Assembly: GCA_039029735.1 (NCBI GenBank)
Contig: JBCCFL010000022.1
Location: 26,065 to 90,064, forward strand
From: CADEDH01 sp039029735
GTDB taxonomy: Bacteria > Actinomycetota > Acidimicrobiia > Acidimicrobiales > SZUA-35
Reading direction: 5' to 3'
DNA length: 64,000 nt
Shown here: in pieces, positions 35,690-45,113 of the stretch
Layout of the letters: the number at the start of each line of letters is the position of its first letter
How positions within the stretch are numbered: position 1 is the first letter of the stretch
Notes under the pieces: model-generated
The model's database searches: none
Seen by the model: only the letters and a program-made list of their open reading frames with translations
What the model was told of the DNA's origin: nothing
Made by a program: the position numbers and the translations under genes

Positions 35690-36807
35690 TGCAACGGCTG
35701 TACGACCTCGCCGCCGCGGTCGAGCCAACTGAGCCCAGCGCAGCCGATCGGGCCCGCGCCCACCACCTCACTCTCACCAAACCCCCGGGGTCCCTCGGGC
35801 GCCTCGAAGCCTTGGGCGTGCAGCTGTCTGCCATCAGCGGATCGGTTCCTCCTCCCGCCCCGCGGCCCGGTGTGGTTGCAGTGTTCGCCGCCGATCACGG
35901 CGTGCACGCCGAGGGCGTCACCCCGTGGCCTCAGGAGGTCACGGCCCAGATGGTGGCGAACTTCTGCGGTGGGGGAGCGGCCATCAATGCCATCGCATCG
36001 ACCAATGGCCTTCAGCTCGCCGTCGTGAACGCTGGCGTGAGCGTGCCGGTCGACAACCACCCTCTTCTCACCAACACGCCCATCCGGCCGGGCACGGCGA
36101 ACCTCGCCCAGGGGCCCGCCATGAGTCACGACGAGGCTGTTGCCGCCGTCGCCCTCGGCGCCGAGATCGCCGAGCGTCACCTGAACGCAGGCGCTGCCTG
36201 CCTCATCACGGGCGACATGGGCATCGCCAACACCACCGCATCAGCCGCCATCATCGCCGCCGTCACCGGTCGTTCGGCCCCTGCCATGACCGGGCGGGGT
36301 ACAGGCATCGACGACGCGATGCTGGCCCACAAGACCGCCGTGATCGCAGGCGCCCTGGCCCGGGCGTCGACCCGCCTCGGCGAACTCGGTGTCGGGCCCG
36401 ACGCCACGGCCCCCGCCACCGCCGAGGCGGCGGTCGAGGCCGGCGTGGGTCTCCAGGCCGAGATCGGCGGCCTCGAGATCGCCGCGCTCGCCGGGTTCTG
36501 TCTGGGGGGAGCGCGCGGTCGGGTACCTGTCATCGTGGACGGGGTGATCGCCCTCGCCGGGGCGGTGACCGCCTCCGTGATCCAGCCCGCCGTCGGCGAC
36601 TATCTCGTCGCTGGTCACCTGTCCGTCGAGCCGGCAGCTGCCGCCGCTGTCGAGCACCTCGGGCTCGACCCGCTGCTTGATCTCGGCTGTCGTCTCGGTG
36701 AGGGGAGCGGGGCGGCCCTGGCGTACCCGCTCGTACGAGCCGCGGCGCAGATCATGACGTCGATGGCCACCTTCGACGCGGCCGCCATCGACGGCCCATC
36801 CGACTGA
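35689..36807 (+). CDS. cobT: Nicotinate-nucleotide--dimethylbenzimidazole phosphoribosyltransferase
   Basis: A 372-residue CobT. Signature stretches are LTKPPGSLGRLEALGVQLSA, VVAVFAADHGVHAEGVTPWP, ITGDMGIANTTASAAIIAA and GRGTGIDD; the likely general base is the Glu in RLGEGSGAAL near 338. It makes alpha-ribazole phosphate for the lower ligand of cobalamin. Other cobalamin genes are absent here. Translation is coupled to the YggT gene (TGATG). Confidence 0.95.
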   Translation: MQRLYDLAAAVEPTEPSAADRARAHHLTLTKPPGSLGRLEALGVQLSAISGSVPPPAPRPGVVAVFAADHGVHAEGVTPWPQEVTAQMVANFCGGGAAINAIASTNGLQLAVVNAGVSVPVDNHPLLTNTPIRPGTANLAQGPAMSHDEAVAAVALGAEIAERHLNAGAACLITGDMGIANTTASAAIIAAVTGRSAPAMTGRGTGIDDAMLAHKTAVIAGALARASTRLGELGVGPDATAPATAEAAVEAGVGLQAEIGGLEIAALAGFCLGGARGRVPVIVDGVIALAGAVTASVIQPAVGDYLVAGHLSVEPAAAAAVEHLGLDPLLDLGCRLGEGSGAALAYPLVRAAAQIMTSMATFDAAAIDGPSD

Positions 36808-36983
36808 GCGCCACACTCGCCGATCCCCGCACGACGAAGGTCACGGGGCCCATCGCCGACGGGGGTGACACTGGTCGGCCTCGCACCCAGCTGAGCCCGC
36901 AGGTGAAAGCGGATCCATCTCGGCGTACCTTAAGGATCAGTGAACGGGCGAGTCGAAGCACACGGAACCACCTGGGAGTCGGC

Positions 36984-37766
36984 GTGGCGGTGATACAGGC
37001 GAACACGACCGACCAGGCGTTGTCCTTCGGCGAGGACCCTGCCCTCTACGATCGGTTCCGGCCGAGCTACCCCCGGGGCCTCATCGAGGACATCCTCGCT
37101 GAGACTGGCGACCTCCCTGCGCTCGAGGTCGGAGCGGGTACCGGCAAGGCCACACGCGCCCTGTTGGCGCTGGGCAAGGCCGTCCACGCCATCGAGCCCG
37201 ACCACCGCATGGCTGCCGTGCTCGAAGTGTCGTGCCCGAGCGATCACCTCGTGATCGACCGCACCACACTCGAGGCCTCGCACCTGCCCCGCAGTGCGTT
37301 CGACCTCGTGCTCGCCGCCCAGTCGTGGCACTGGGTTCGCACCGACGTCGCCTACGACGTGGCCGCCGATGCCCTCGACCCCGAGGGCGTCCTGGCCCTG
37401 ATGTGGCACCACCCCCACCATCAGCAGGGGGTGTTCGGCGTGGCGCTTGGCCAGCTCTACCGTCAGATCGCACCCGAGGCGGCCCACCCGCTGCCGGGGC
37501 TCAAGGGTGCTGGCTACGACCCTCGGCTGGAGCCGCCGTCGGCCATGGCCCGATTCCGGGCGTGGAGCCGAGCCGAGCACGCGTGGGAGTGGACGCTCGA
37601 CGCTCCGTCCTTCATCGGCTGGCTCTGCACGGGCTCCGAGACCCGCAAGCTCGGGGTCGAGCAGCGGGCAGAGCTGATGGCCGGCGTCGCCGCTCTCATA
37701 GGTGAGTTCGGGGGCGAGGTCGTGATCCCGATGCGCACCGTGGCCCATCTGGCCCACCGGGCCTGA
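36984..37766 (+). CDS. Class I SAM-dependent methyltransferase
   Basis: About 260 residues from GTG 36984, with GGGAG 5 nt upstream. Motif I is LEVGAGTGKATRALLALG near 46-63, acidic motif II is HAIEPDHRM and post-motif sequence FDLVLAAQSWHWV is typical of Methyltransf_11. Substrate unknown. Upstream frames add about 27 unsupported residues. The gap 36808-36983 shows no gene. Confidence 0.85.
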   Translation: MAVIQANTTDQALSFGEDPALYDRFRPSYPRGLIEDILAETGDLPALEVGAGTGKATRALLALGKAVHAIEPDHRMAAVLEVSCPSDHLVIDRTTLEASHLPRSAFDLVLAAQSWHWVRTDVAYDVAADALDPEGVLALMWHHPHHQQGVFGVALGQLYRQIAPEAAHPLPGLKGAGYDPRLEPPSAMARFRAWSRAEHAWEWTLDAPSFIGWLCTGSETRKLGVEQRAELMAGVAALIGEFGGEVVIPMRTVAHLAHRA

Positions 37767-37841
37767 TCCGAACGAACCCAATCGCCTCCTTGGGGGCGCC
37801 GTGGTGCTCAGCTCGACGCCCGAGCTGTCGATCACTGCCCC

Positions 37842-38018
37842 ATGAGCAGCCAACTCCGCACCGCCACGATCATCCCGCGCAGTCGCCGGGTGGGCCTGCG
37901 CATGAGCTGCGCCAGCTGCGAGGTGGCCTGGACCGGCCGGGTGGACTCGTCATGCTGGGTGTGCGACGGGCCCGGTACGCCCGGACCGCCGCCTTCGATC
38001 TATCCCGACCTGGACTGA
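37842..38018 (+). CDS. Small zinc-ribbon-like protein
   Basis: A 58-residue protein read directly from ATG 37842 to TGA 38016-38018. Two CxxC pairs occur in MSCASCEVAW and SSCWVCDGPG, the spacing of a small zinc ribbon. The C-terminus is Pro-rich (PPPSIYPDLD). Function unknown; such proteins may bind nucleic acids or be metal-site fragments. It lies between a methyltransferase and a convergent enoyl-CoA hydratase gene. Confidence 0.6.
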   Translation: MSSQLRTATIIPRSRRVGLRMSCASCEVAWTGRVDSSCWVCDGPGTPGPPPSIYPDLD

Positions 38019-38057
38019 GCCGGGCCCGGTCCGCCCGATCCTGGGTCGCGATCGAGC

Positions 38058-38852
38058 TCAGCCGTCGGCAGGCGGAACCCACGGAGCGTCGCGGCGCTCT
38101 CTGAACGCGGCGATGCCTTCGGCCGCCTCCGGGCCCTCGAACAACTCGCGCGACCGAACCTCGGTCCAGGCGAAGGCCTCCGTGCGGCTCATCGCCGGCA
38201 CCCGGAACACGAGATCCTTGGACGCCGCCAGGGCCGCCGGCCCACCCCGCACCACCATGTCGAGGTAGTGGGCCACCGTGGCGTCGAGCTCGTCGGGCGG
38301 CGCAGCCGCGGTGATCAGACCGGCCTCGGCGGCCCTGGCGGGGGTGAAGCGGTCACCGGTGAGGAACAGCTCGAGCGCGTCGGCGCGCGACATCTTCGGT
38401 AGGCACACCACCGAGATCACCGCCGGTGCCACACCGATGCGCACCTCGGTGAAGCCGATCTTGGCGTCGTCTCGCATCACCGAGATGTCGCAGGCGGCAG
38501 CGAGGCCCACGCCACCGCCGGTGGCATGGCCGTCGATCCGTCCGATCACGGGCTTCGGGGCGTCCATGATCAACTCCAACAGCCCGACGAACGTCCACCG
38601 GGCGGTGACCGCACCGGACACGCCCGGTGCGGCCGCCTTGAGATCGGCACCGGCGCAGAACGTGTTGCCGGCGTTGGTCACCTGGATGGCTCGAACCTCG
38701 GAACTGGCGACTGCCCGCTCGATGTCGTCGGCCAGAGCGTCGACCAGCTCGGCACCGAGGCTGTTCTTGCGTTCGGGGCGGTTGAGGGTGATCGTGGCCA
38801 CCCCTCCCGCCACGTCGTAGATGGTCGGCTGCGAGCCCGTGGAGTCGTCCAT
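38058..38852 (-). CDS. Enoyl-CoA hydratase/isomerase family protein
   Basis: A 264-residue crotonase-fold protein. The oxyanion-hole segments are NAGNTFCAGADLKAA near 58-72 and IDGHATGGGVGLAAACD near 104-120. In place of the catalytic Glu pair of classic hydratases, the relevant stretch FTEVRIGVAPAVISV keeps one Glu. It could be a hydratase, isomerase or a thioesterase-like crotonase. It is divergent from the HIT gene. Confidence 0.9.
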   Translation of the reverse strand: MDDSTGSQPTIYDVAGGVATITLNRPERKNSLGAELVDALADDIERAVASSEVRAIQVTNAGNTFCAGADLKAAAPGVSGAVTARWTFVGLLELIMDAPKPVIGRIDGHATGGGVGLAAACDISVMRDDAKIGFTEVRIGVAPAVISVVCLPKMSRADALELFLTGDRFTPARAAEAGLITAAAPPDELDATVAHYLDMVVRGGPAALAASKDLVFRVPAMSRTEAFAWTEVRSRELFEGPEAAEGIAAFRERRDAPWVPPADG

Positions 38853-38932
38853 CGCCCCAGCTTGCCCAAGGCATCGGTGCCTGGTCGAAACGGCGCCGTT
38901 CGCGCCGCGGCGCCGGGGCTAGGGTGGCGCGC

Positions 38933-39361
38933 ATGGCATCGATCTTCAGTCGGATCATCGCCGGGGAGATCCCTGGCCGCATCGTGTGGGATGACGAGCA
39001 CTGCGTGGTCATGGTCGACATCCGGCCACTTCGCCCTGGGCACTGCCTGGTGATCCCGAAGGCGGAGATCGACCACTGGATTGACGTCGGTGCCGATCTC
39101 GCCGCGCACCTCATGGGCGTGGCCCACGCCGTCGGCGTCGCCCAGGCCGCGGCCTTCCCGTGCGAACGCATCGGCCTGCTGATCGCCGGGTACGAGGTGC
39201 CCCACACCCATGTGCACGTGATGCCAACCGACTCCATGGCCGACTTCGACTTCCGCAACGCCGACCCGTCGGCTGATGCCGCCGACCTCGATCGGGTGGC
39301 CGACCTGCTGCGGTCGACCCTCACCGATCAGGGGCACGGTGCGCACGTGCCGCGTGGCTGA
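38933..39361 (+). CDS. HIT family protein
   Basis: A 142-residue histidine-triad protein. The triad is HTHVHVMP near 97-104, preceded by the typical SIFSRIIAGEIPGRIVWDDE. HIT enzymes hydrolyse or transfer nucleotide groups such as AMP-lysine or Ap4A. The N-terminus begins at ATG 38933; a GTG 9 nt upstream is possible. It lies 12 nt upstream of the GNAT gene and is probably cotranscribed. Confidence 0.93.
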   Translation: MASIFSRIIAGEIPGRIVWDDEHCVVMVDIRPLRPGHCLVIPKAEIDHWIDVGADLAAHLMGVAHAVGVAQAAAFPCERIGLLIAGYEVPHTHVHVMPTDSMADFDFRNADPSADAADLDRVADLLRSTLTDQGHGAHVPRG

Positions 39362-39373
39362 TCGGCCGCGGTC

Positions 39374-40444
39374 ATGACCATCGAGATCCGAACGCTCACG
39401 GATCGTCACGGCGATCCGGCCGCCTTCGCAACGTTGGTGGCCACGATGCAGGCCGACTGGGCTGATCGCGATCCCGGTGATCCGCTTCCCTCGGCCAATG
39501 AGGTGGCCGACACCGTGTTCCGGGAGCGGCCCGACGGCCACGTCGTGGTGACGGTGGCCCGCCGCAACGCAGAGCCGGCCGGGTTTGCCTTTGCGGTCAC
39601 CCAATCAGCCCCCGACGATCCTGACCAGGTGAGCGACTGCGAGCTGTTCGTGATGCCCGATCAGCGGGGCCACGGCGTAGGGGCGGCGCTCACTGCTGCC
39701 ATGGCCGAACGGCTCCAGGCCCTGGGGCAGACGTCCCTGGTGGCCTACACCCTCGAGGGTGTCGAGCCCGATCGGGCCGCTGCCATCTGCGCCCGCTACG
39801 GCATGACGGCCCGCCAGCATGAGCGCTGCTCCCGGGTGGACGTGGCCCGAATCGACGGCGACCAGATAGCGGCATGGGTGGCCGCCGCCGCCAACGCAGC
39901 GCCCGGCTACCGCATCCATACCTGGCAGGGCGCCGTGCCCACCCCGCTCGTCGATGCCTGGGCGGCCGCCCAGTCGGCGATGACCGACGTGCCGATCGAT
40001 CAACTCGACTACACCGTGCCGCCCGTCACCCCGGAGCAGGTACGGCGCAAGGACGCCGCTCTCGCCGCCACCGCCTGGTTGTCCTACGGCTCGCTGGTGG
40101 TCGGCCCCGACGGCGACGCCGCCGGGATGTCGATGATGATGGTTCATCCCGATCGTCCCCAGCTCGCACACCAGGAAGACACCGCTGTTGTCGCCGCCCA
40201 CCGGGGTCGCGGCATCGGCCGCTGGCTGAAGGCAGCCACGTTCCAGTACGTGAACGAGCACCATCGCGACCTCACCGTGATCGAGACCTACAACGCCGAA
40301 GACAACCCGTGGATGCTCGCCATCAACGAGGCCATGGGCTTTCGGCCCCATCACGGGTACACGGCTCATCAGGGCCCGCTGGCCGTCATCGCCGAGCGAG
40401 CGGGTGGCTCGCGGTCCGCCGCGGGCGAGTCGCGCCCTGAGTAG
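39374..40444 (+). CDS. GNAT N-acetyltransferase with two GNAT domains
   Basis: A 356-residue tandem GNAT protein. The first acetyl-CoA loop is LFVMPDQRGHGVGAALTAAM near 96-115; the second is TAVVAAHRGRGIGRWLKAA near 275-293. The layout resembles mycothiol synthase-like and other double-GNAT proteins of actinobacteria, but mycothiol synthase cannot be claimed. Acceptor unknown. Confidence 0.88.
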   Translation: MTIEIRTLTDRHGDPAAFATLVATMQADWADRDPGDPLPSANEVADTVFRERPDGHVVVTVARRNAEPAGFAFAVTQSAPDDPDQVSDCELFVMPDQRGHGVGAALTAAMAERLQALGQTSLVAYTLEGVEPDRAAAICARYGMTARQHERCSRVDVARIDGDQIAAWVAAAANAAPGYRIHTWQGAVPTPLVDAWAAAQSAMTDVPIDQLDYTVPPVTPEQVRRKDAALAATAWLSYGSLVVGPDGDAAGMSMMMVHPDRPQLAHQEDTAVVAAHRGRGIGRWLKAATFQYVNEHHRDLTVIETYNAEDNPWMLAINEAMGFRPHHGYTAHQGPLAVIAERAGGSRSAAGESRPE

Positions 40445-40515
40445 GTAGCGGTTCCCGATCAGCCGGCGACGACGGTCGACCACCCCGATGTGGCGTTAGC
40501 CTACGCTCGTTCCCG

Positions 40516-41172
40516 ATGTCCCGAACCGTCCTCGTGGTGGCCGGCGGTGATCCGCCCAGCCCAGAGGTCAGTCGGGCCCTTCCTCCCGCCGCCATGTGCA
40601 TTGCCGCCGACTCCGGAATCGACCACGCCCGCGCCCTGGGCATCATCCCTGATCTCGCCGTTGGCGACTTCGACTCCGTCACCGCCGAGGGGCTGGAGTG
40701 GGTGAGCCGATCGGGCGCCACCGTCACGCGCCATCCGGCGGCCAAGAACCACACCGACCTCGAACTCGCCATCGACGCCGCCCTTGCCACCGACCCTGAG
40801 CGGGTGGTGGTGATCGCCGTCGCCGGCGGTCGGACCGACCACTTCCTGGCCAACATCGCGGTGCTGGCCCAGCCCGCCTACCGGGGCGCGGAGATCGACG
40901 CCTACATGGGCACGTCGGTGATCTCGGTGGTGCACGATCGCCGCACGCTGGCTGGCGAGGCGGGGGAGACGATCACCCTGCTCCCAGTGGGTGGCGACGC
41001 AACGGGTGTCACCACCGATGGCCTGCGCTATCCGCTCGTCGGTGAGCCGCTCCCTGCTGGAACGACCCGGGGTGTGAGCAACGTGTTCGATGGCGAGTCA
41101 GCCACGGTGTCGGTGGAGTCGGGGGTGCTGTTGGCCATCCGACCAGACCACTTGCGGTCCGAGCGCCTGTGA
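40516..41172 (+). CDS. thiN: Thiamine pyrophosphokinase
   Basis: A 218-residue TPK. Motifs are CIAADSGIDHARALGIIPD near 28-46, AVGDFDSV, KNHTDLELAIDAAL near 77-90 and AVAGGRTDHFLANIAVL. It converts thiamine to thiamine diphosphate with ATP. Its TGA overlaps the GTG of the LCP gene (GTGA). No TPP riboswitch is seen upstream. Confidence 0.93.
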   Translation: MSRTVLVVAGGDPPSPEVSRALPPAAMCIAADSGIDHARALGIIPDLAVGDFDSVTAEGLEWVSRSGATVTRHPAAKNHTDLELAIDAALATDPERVVVIAVAGGRTDHFLANIAVLAQPAYRGAEIDAYMGTSVISVVHDRRTLAGEAGETITLLPVGGDATGVTTDGLRYPLVGEPLPAGTTRGVSNVFDGESATVSVESGVLLAIRPDHLRSERL

Positions 41173-42749
41173 CGCCGTTCCTCGATCACGAGTCCTTCGA
41201 GTCGTCACCGCCGACGCGTCGGTCGTGGGGGCAGCGCGTTGTGCTCGTGATGAATGTTGCGATCATCGCCGCCAGCCTGCTCATTGCCGGCGCCCTCGAT
41301 TTCGCCGGGCAGCGGGCGTCGTCGATCAACCGGGTGGCCCTCGACCGCTCGCTCACGCCGCGGCCCGAAGCTGCCCAGGGGGAGCGTGCCATCAACGTGC
41401 TCCTGGTCGGCTCCGACTCGTCGGCCAACCTCGATGCCGACGACCCCATTCAGATCGGACGACAGGGAGAGCGCCTTGGTGACGTGATCATCATCGCCCA
41501 CCTCGACGAGCGCACCGGTCAGGTGGCACTGCTGTCGCTGCCCCGCGATCTGTGGGTGCCGGTCGCTGGCACTCAGCGCAGTGATCGGATCAACCGGGCG
41601 TTCCTCGTCGGCGGGCCGGCCACCCTGATCGACACCATCGAGGAGGCGTTCGGGATCCCTATCCACCACTACGTGAACGTGGATTTCGCTGGCTTCCAGG
41701 GCCTGGTGGAGGCCGTGGGGTCGGTGGACGTCTACTTCGATTCGCCCGCCCGCGACTGGAACGCCAATGCCGTGCCCACCCCGCGGAGCCAGACAGGCTT
41801 CCTCGTCGAGACGCCCGGGTGTCATGCGCTCGACCCGGAGCAAGCCCTGGCCTATGTGCGGTCGCGCTACTACCAGACCCAGGATGCCAACGGTCGCTGG
41901 GTGACCGACCCCACGAGCGACCTCGGCCGCATCGAACGACAGCAGGACTTCCTTCAGCGGCTGATGCAGCGGGCCATCGACCTCGGGGCCCGAAACCCTC
42001 TCGTGCTCACTGAGTTGATCGACACCGGCATCCGCAACGTTGCGATCGACCAGGACCTCACGCCGGCGCTGCTGCTCGACCTCGGCGCGGCGTATCGGAG
42101 CTTCGAGCCCGGTCAGATCGAGACCCACACCTTCCCCGTACGCGACGGCGTGGTCGGAACCCGAAAGGTGTTGCTGCCTCAGATGAGCGAGGTGGCCCCG
42201 ATCCTCGAACTCTTCGCCGGCGCCCGATTCGACGATCCGGCGACGGTGGCCGTGGACGTGGTGTACGACTCTGCTCTCGATGACGCAGACCAGGCGGGCG
42301 AGTGGCCCCGTGAGGTCGAAGACGCCCTCGCTGCGTTGCGGGCCGCAGGGTTCGAACCAGGAGAGCCAGCGCCGAGCACCGTTGGCCCCGGTGTCCAGAT
42401 CTGGCACGACGACGACGGGTTCAACGCCGCCGCGATCGTGGCTGACGCCGTCGGCGGTGCACCAATGGTGGCCGACGCCGTTACCGGGCGGAACGTGACC
42501 GTGGCCATCGGCGCCGGGATCACCACTGCGGTGGCCAGTGGGGCGCCACCGGTCGACGATTCCAGCGCCTCGACCACCCGGCCCGCCACGGGGCCTGTGG
42601 ATGGCGAGGTCGCAGGCCCCGCGACCTCACCGTCGGTGACGCCCGACGACGCCGAGGGGTCGGAGCAGGCCGCATCGACCGAGCCTGAGTCGGGCGGGCA
42701 GGCCGCAGCGGGGGATCTGGCCGCCGATCACATGGGTCAATGCGGCTAG
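41169..42749 (+). CDS. LytR-CpsA-Psr (LCP) family cell-envelope ligase
   Basis: A 526-residue membrane protein. One helix near 23-45 precedes an extracytoplasmic LCP domain: INVLLVGSDSSAN, LPRDLWVPVAG, DRINRAFLVGG and LAYVRSRYYQTQD, with the Arg/Asp residues that bind polyprenyl phosphate. A LytR_C domain follows at about 405-460, then a low-complexity Ser/Thr/Pro tail. LCP enzymes attach polysaccharide to peptidoglycan, fitting the glycosyltransferase cluster downstream. Confidence 0.93.
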   Translation: MTPFLDHESFESSPPTRRSWGQRVVLVMNVAIIAASLLIAGALDFAGQRASSINRVALDRSLTPRPEAAQGERAINVLLVGSDSSANLDADDPIQIGRQGERLGDVIIIAHLDERTGQVALLSLPRDLWVPVAGTQRSDRINRAFLVGGPATLIDTIEEAFGIPIHHYVNVDFAGFQGLVEAVGSVDVYFDSPARDWNANAVPTPRSQTGFLVETPGCHALDPEQALAYVRSRYYQTQDANGRWVTDPTSDLGRIERQQDFLQRLMQRAIDLGARNPLVLTELIDTGIRNVAIDQDLTPALLLDLGAAYRSFEPGQIETHTFPVRDGVVGTRKVLLPQMSEVAPILELFAGARFDDPATVAVDVVYDSALDDADQAGEWPREVEDALAALRAAGFEPGEPAPSTVGPGVQIWHDDDGFNAAAIVADAVGGAPMVADAVTGRNVTVAIGAGITTAVASGAPPVDDSSASTTRPATGPVDGEVAGPATSPSVTPDDAEGSEQAASTEPESGGQAAAGDLAADHMGQCG

Positions 42750-42819
42750 GCAGGTCCACACATCAGCCCGTGAGACCACCCCAGGCCCTGTTTACACTTA
42801 TGGACTGACGTCGAACCGT

Positions 42820-42839
42820 GACCATCATCGATGATGGTC
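42820..42839. promoter_or_regulatory. Perfect 20-bp palindrome upstream of the UDP-glucose dehydrogenase gene
   Basis: GACCATCATCGATGATGGTC is an uninterrupted self-complementary 20-mer. It lies 15 nt before the GTG start and directly before the GGGAGGT ribosome site, in the 105-nt gap after the LCP gene. It could be an operator for the polysaccharide genes or an RNA hairpin affecting ribosome access. Confidence 0.6.
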
Positions 42840-42854
42840 CGCCGGGAGGTAGCA

Positions 42855-44150
42855 GTGGCATCGATCGCAATCATTGGCACGGGGTATGTGGGCCTCACCA
42901 CGGGGGCATGCTTCGCCCACCTCGGTCACGATGTCATTTGCGCCGATATCGACGAGGAGAAGGTGGCTCGGCTCCGGGCCGGCGAGATCCCGATCGTCGA
43001 GAAGGGCCTGGATCGTGTGGTCGACGAGGGCATCCGTTCCGGCAACCTGCGGTTCGTCGTTGGCGCCGCCACGGCCTCGGCCGAGGCCGAGTTCCACTAC
43101 CTCTGCGTGCCGACGCCCCAGGGGCCCGACGGTTCGGCCGACCTGAGCTACCTGGAGACGGCCGCCGACGAGATCAAGGACGTGCTGCCTGAGAACTCGG
43201 TGGTCGTCAACAAGTCCACGGTGCCCGTCGGCTCCACCGGCATCGTGTCTCGCGTGCTCGGCCGGCCCGACGTCTCGGTCGTCTCGAACCCCGAGTTCCT
43301 GCGTGAAGGCTCGGCCGTCGCCGACTTCCTGCAGCCCGATCGAGTGGTGATCGGCTCCCGCGACACAGAGGCCGCAATCCGGGTGGCGTCGCTCTACTCC
43401 AAGGTGCCGGCGCCGATCATGGTTACCGATCCTGTGTCGGCCGAGACCATCAAGTACGCCTCCAACGCCTTCCTCGCCACCAAGCTGTCGTTCGTCAATG
43501 CCATCGCCACCCTCTGCGAGGCCGTCGGGGCCGACGTGAGCGACGTGGTGCTGGGCATGGGCTACGACTCCCGCATCGGCCGCGAGTTCCTCCGCCCCGG
43601 TCCGGGTTGGGGTGGCAGCTGCTTCCCGAAGGACACCCGGGCCTTGGCCAGCATCGCCCGCGACGCCGGCTACGACTTCAGCTTCCTCGACGAGGTGGTT
43701 CGGGTGAACGAGGACCAGTTCGCCCGCACGGCGCAGAAGGTGATCGACGGGATGATGCCTACTGAGACCGGCGGTCACGTTGCCGCCCTCGGCCTCACCT
43801 TCAAGGCCGGCACCGACGATCTCCGGGAGTCCCCGGCCATCGAGGTGCTGCGTCGAGTGGCCGAGACCGGCGTCAAGGTCCGGGCCTACGACCCGGCCGT
43901 GTCGGCCAACGACGATCGCTTCGCCAAGGCCTACCCGGATCTCGACATCGAGGTCGTGTCCGATCCCTACGCTGCCGCCGAAGGCGCATCGGTTCTGGCT
44001 ATTCTCACGGAGTGGGAAGAGTTCACCGAGCTGGACTTCGACAAGTTGGCCGAGGTCATGCCGGCCAAGTCGATCGTTGATGGCCGAAACCTTCTCGAGC
44101 CGACCATTCCCCGCCGCCGTGGGTTCAGCTATCGCGGCGTGGGTCGTTGA
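42855..44150 (+). CDS. ugd: UDP-glucose 6-dehydrogenase
   Basis: A 431-residue UDP-glucose dehydrogenase from GTG 42855, with GGGAGGT 5 nt upstream. The NAD site is IAIIGTGYVGLTTGACFAHLG near 4-24. The middle domain has PEFLREGSAVADF and ETIKYASNAFLATKLSF. The catalytic Cys256 is in GGSCFPKDT, and LTFKAGTDDLRESPA closes the site. It makes UDP-glucuronate, the substrate of the next gene's product. An upstream ATG at 42831 is inside the palindrome and is not favoured. Confidence 0.96.
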   Translation: MASIAIIGTGYVGLTTGACFAHLGHDVICADIDEEKVARLRAGEIPIVEKGLDRVVDEGIRSGNLRFVVGAATASAEAEFHYLCVPTPQGPDGSADLSYLETAADEIKDVLPENSVVVNKSTVPVGSTGIVSRVLGRPDVSVVSNPEFLREGSAVADFLQPDRVVIGSRDTEAAIRVASLYSKVPAPIMVTDPVSAETIKYASNAFLATKLSFVNAIATLCEAVGADVSDVVLGMGYDSRIGREFLRPGPGWGGSCFPKDTRALASIARDAGYDFSFLDEVVRVNEDQFARTAQKVIDGMMPTETGGHVAALGLTFKAGTDDLRESPAIEVLRRVAETGVKVRAYDPAVSANDDRFAKAYPDLDIEVVSDPYAAAEGASVLAILTEWEEFTELDFDKLAEVMPAKSIVDGRNLLEPTIPRRRGFSYRGVGR

Positions 44151-44168
44151 TCCGAACCCCGCCGCATC

Positions 44169-45113
44169 ATGGCCCGCATCGTCGTAACCGGAGGAGCCGG
44201 TTTCCTCGGCTCGCATGTGTGCGATGCGTTGTTGGCGCGCGGTGACGAGGTCGTCTGTCTCGACAACCTCGTTACCGGCAGTCACGACAACGTCGCCCAC
44301 CTGTTCGGTCAGGACGGCTTCAGCTTCGTTCGTCACGATGTGTCGAACCACGTGTGGGTGCCGGGCCCGGTCGACCGGATCATGCACCTGGCGTCGCCAG
44401 CGTCGCCCGCCGATTTCGCCCGTATCCCGATCCAGATCCTCAAGGTCGGTGGTCTGGGCACCCACAACCTGCTGGGCCTCGCCCGGGAGAAGCAGGCCCG
44501 GTTCCTGCTCGCCTCGACGAGCGAGGTCTACGGCGACCCGCTCGTTCATCCCCAGCCCGAGACCTACTGGGGCAACGTCAACCCCATCGGGCCCCGCGGG
44601 GTGTACGACGAGGCGAAGCGATTCGCCGAGGCACTCACGATGGCGTACAACCGCCACCACGGGGTCGAGGTCCGCATTGTGCGGATCTTCAACACCTACG
44701 GCCCCCGGATGAGGCCCGACGACGGTCGGGTCGTGTCCAACTTCATCACCCAGGCCCTCCGGGGTGAGCCGATCACGATGTATGGCGACGGGTCTCAGAC
44801 TCGCTCGTTCTGCTACGTCGAGGATCAGGTCCGGGGCCAGCTCGCCCTCCTCGACGGCGAGCACTCGGGGCCGATCAACATCGGCAACGATGTGGAGTTC
44901 ACGGTGAGAGAGCTGGCGGAGCTCGTGGTGAAGGTGACGAACAGCTCGAGTGAGCTGGCGTTCGCGCCCCTCCCGAAGGACGATCCCACCCGGCGACGGC
45001 CGGACCTCACCGAGGCCACCACGAAGTTGCAGTGGAAGCCATCGGTCCCTCTCGAAGAGGGAATCGCGCGCACGGCGGAGTACTTCGAATCGGTACTCGC
45101 CGGTGAGCGTTGA
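44169..45113 (+). CDS. uxs: UDP-glucuronate decarboxylase (UDP-xylose synthase)
   Basis: A 314-residue extended SDR. The NAD site is VVTGGAGFLGSHVCDALL at 5-22, the catalytic triad includes STSEVYGDP and YDEAK near 156-160, and the UXS signature NTYGPRMRPDDGRVVSNFI follows. It converts UDP-glucuronate to UDP-xylose. Position just after ugd supports a xylose-containing envelope polysaccharide. Confidence 0.94.
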   Translation: MARIVVTGGAGFLGSHVCDALLARGDEVVCLDNLVTGSHDNVAHLFGQDGFSFVRHDVSNHVWVPGPVDRIMHLASPASPADFARIPIQILKVGGLGTHNLLGLAREKQARFLLASTSEVYGDPLVHPQPETYWGNVNPIGPRGVYDEAKRFAEALTMAYNRHHGVEVRIVRIFNTYGPRMRPDDGRVVSNFITQALRGEPITMYGDGSQTRSFCYVEDQVRGQLALLDGEHSGPINIGNDVEFTVRELAELVVKVTNSSSELAFAPLPKDDPTRRRPDLTEATTKLQWKPSVPLEEGIARTAEYFESVLAGER

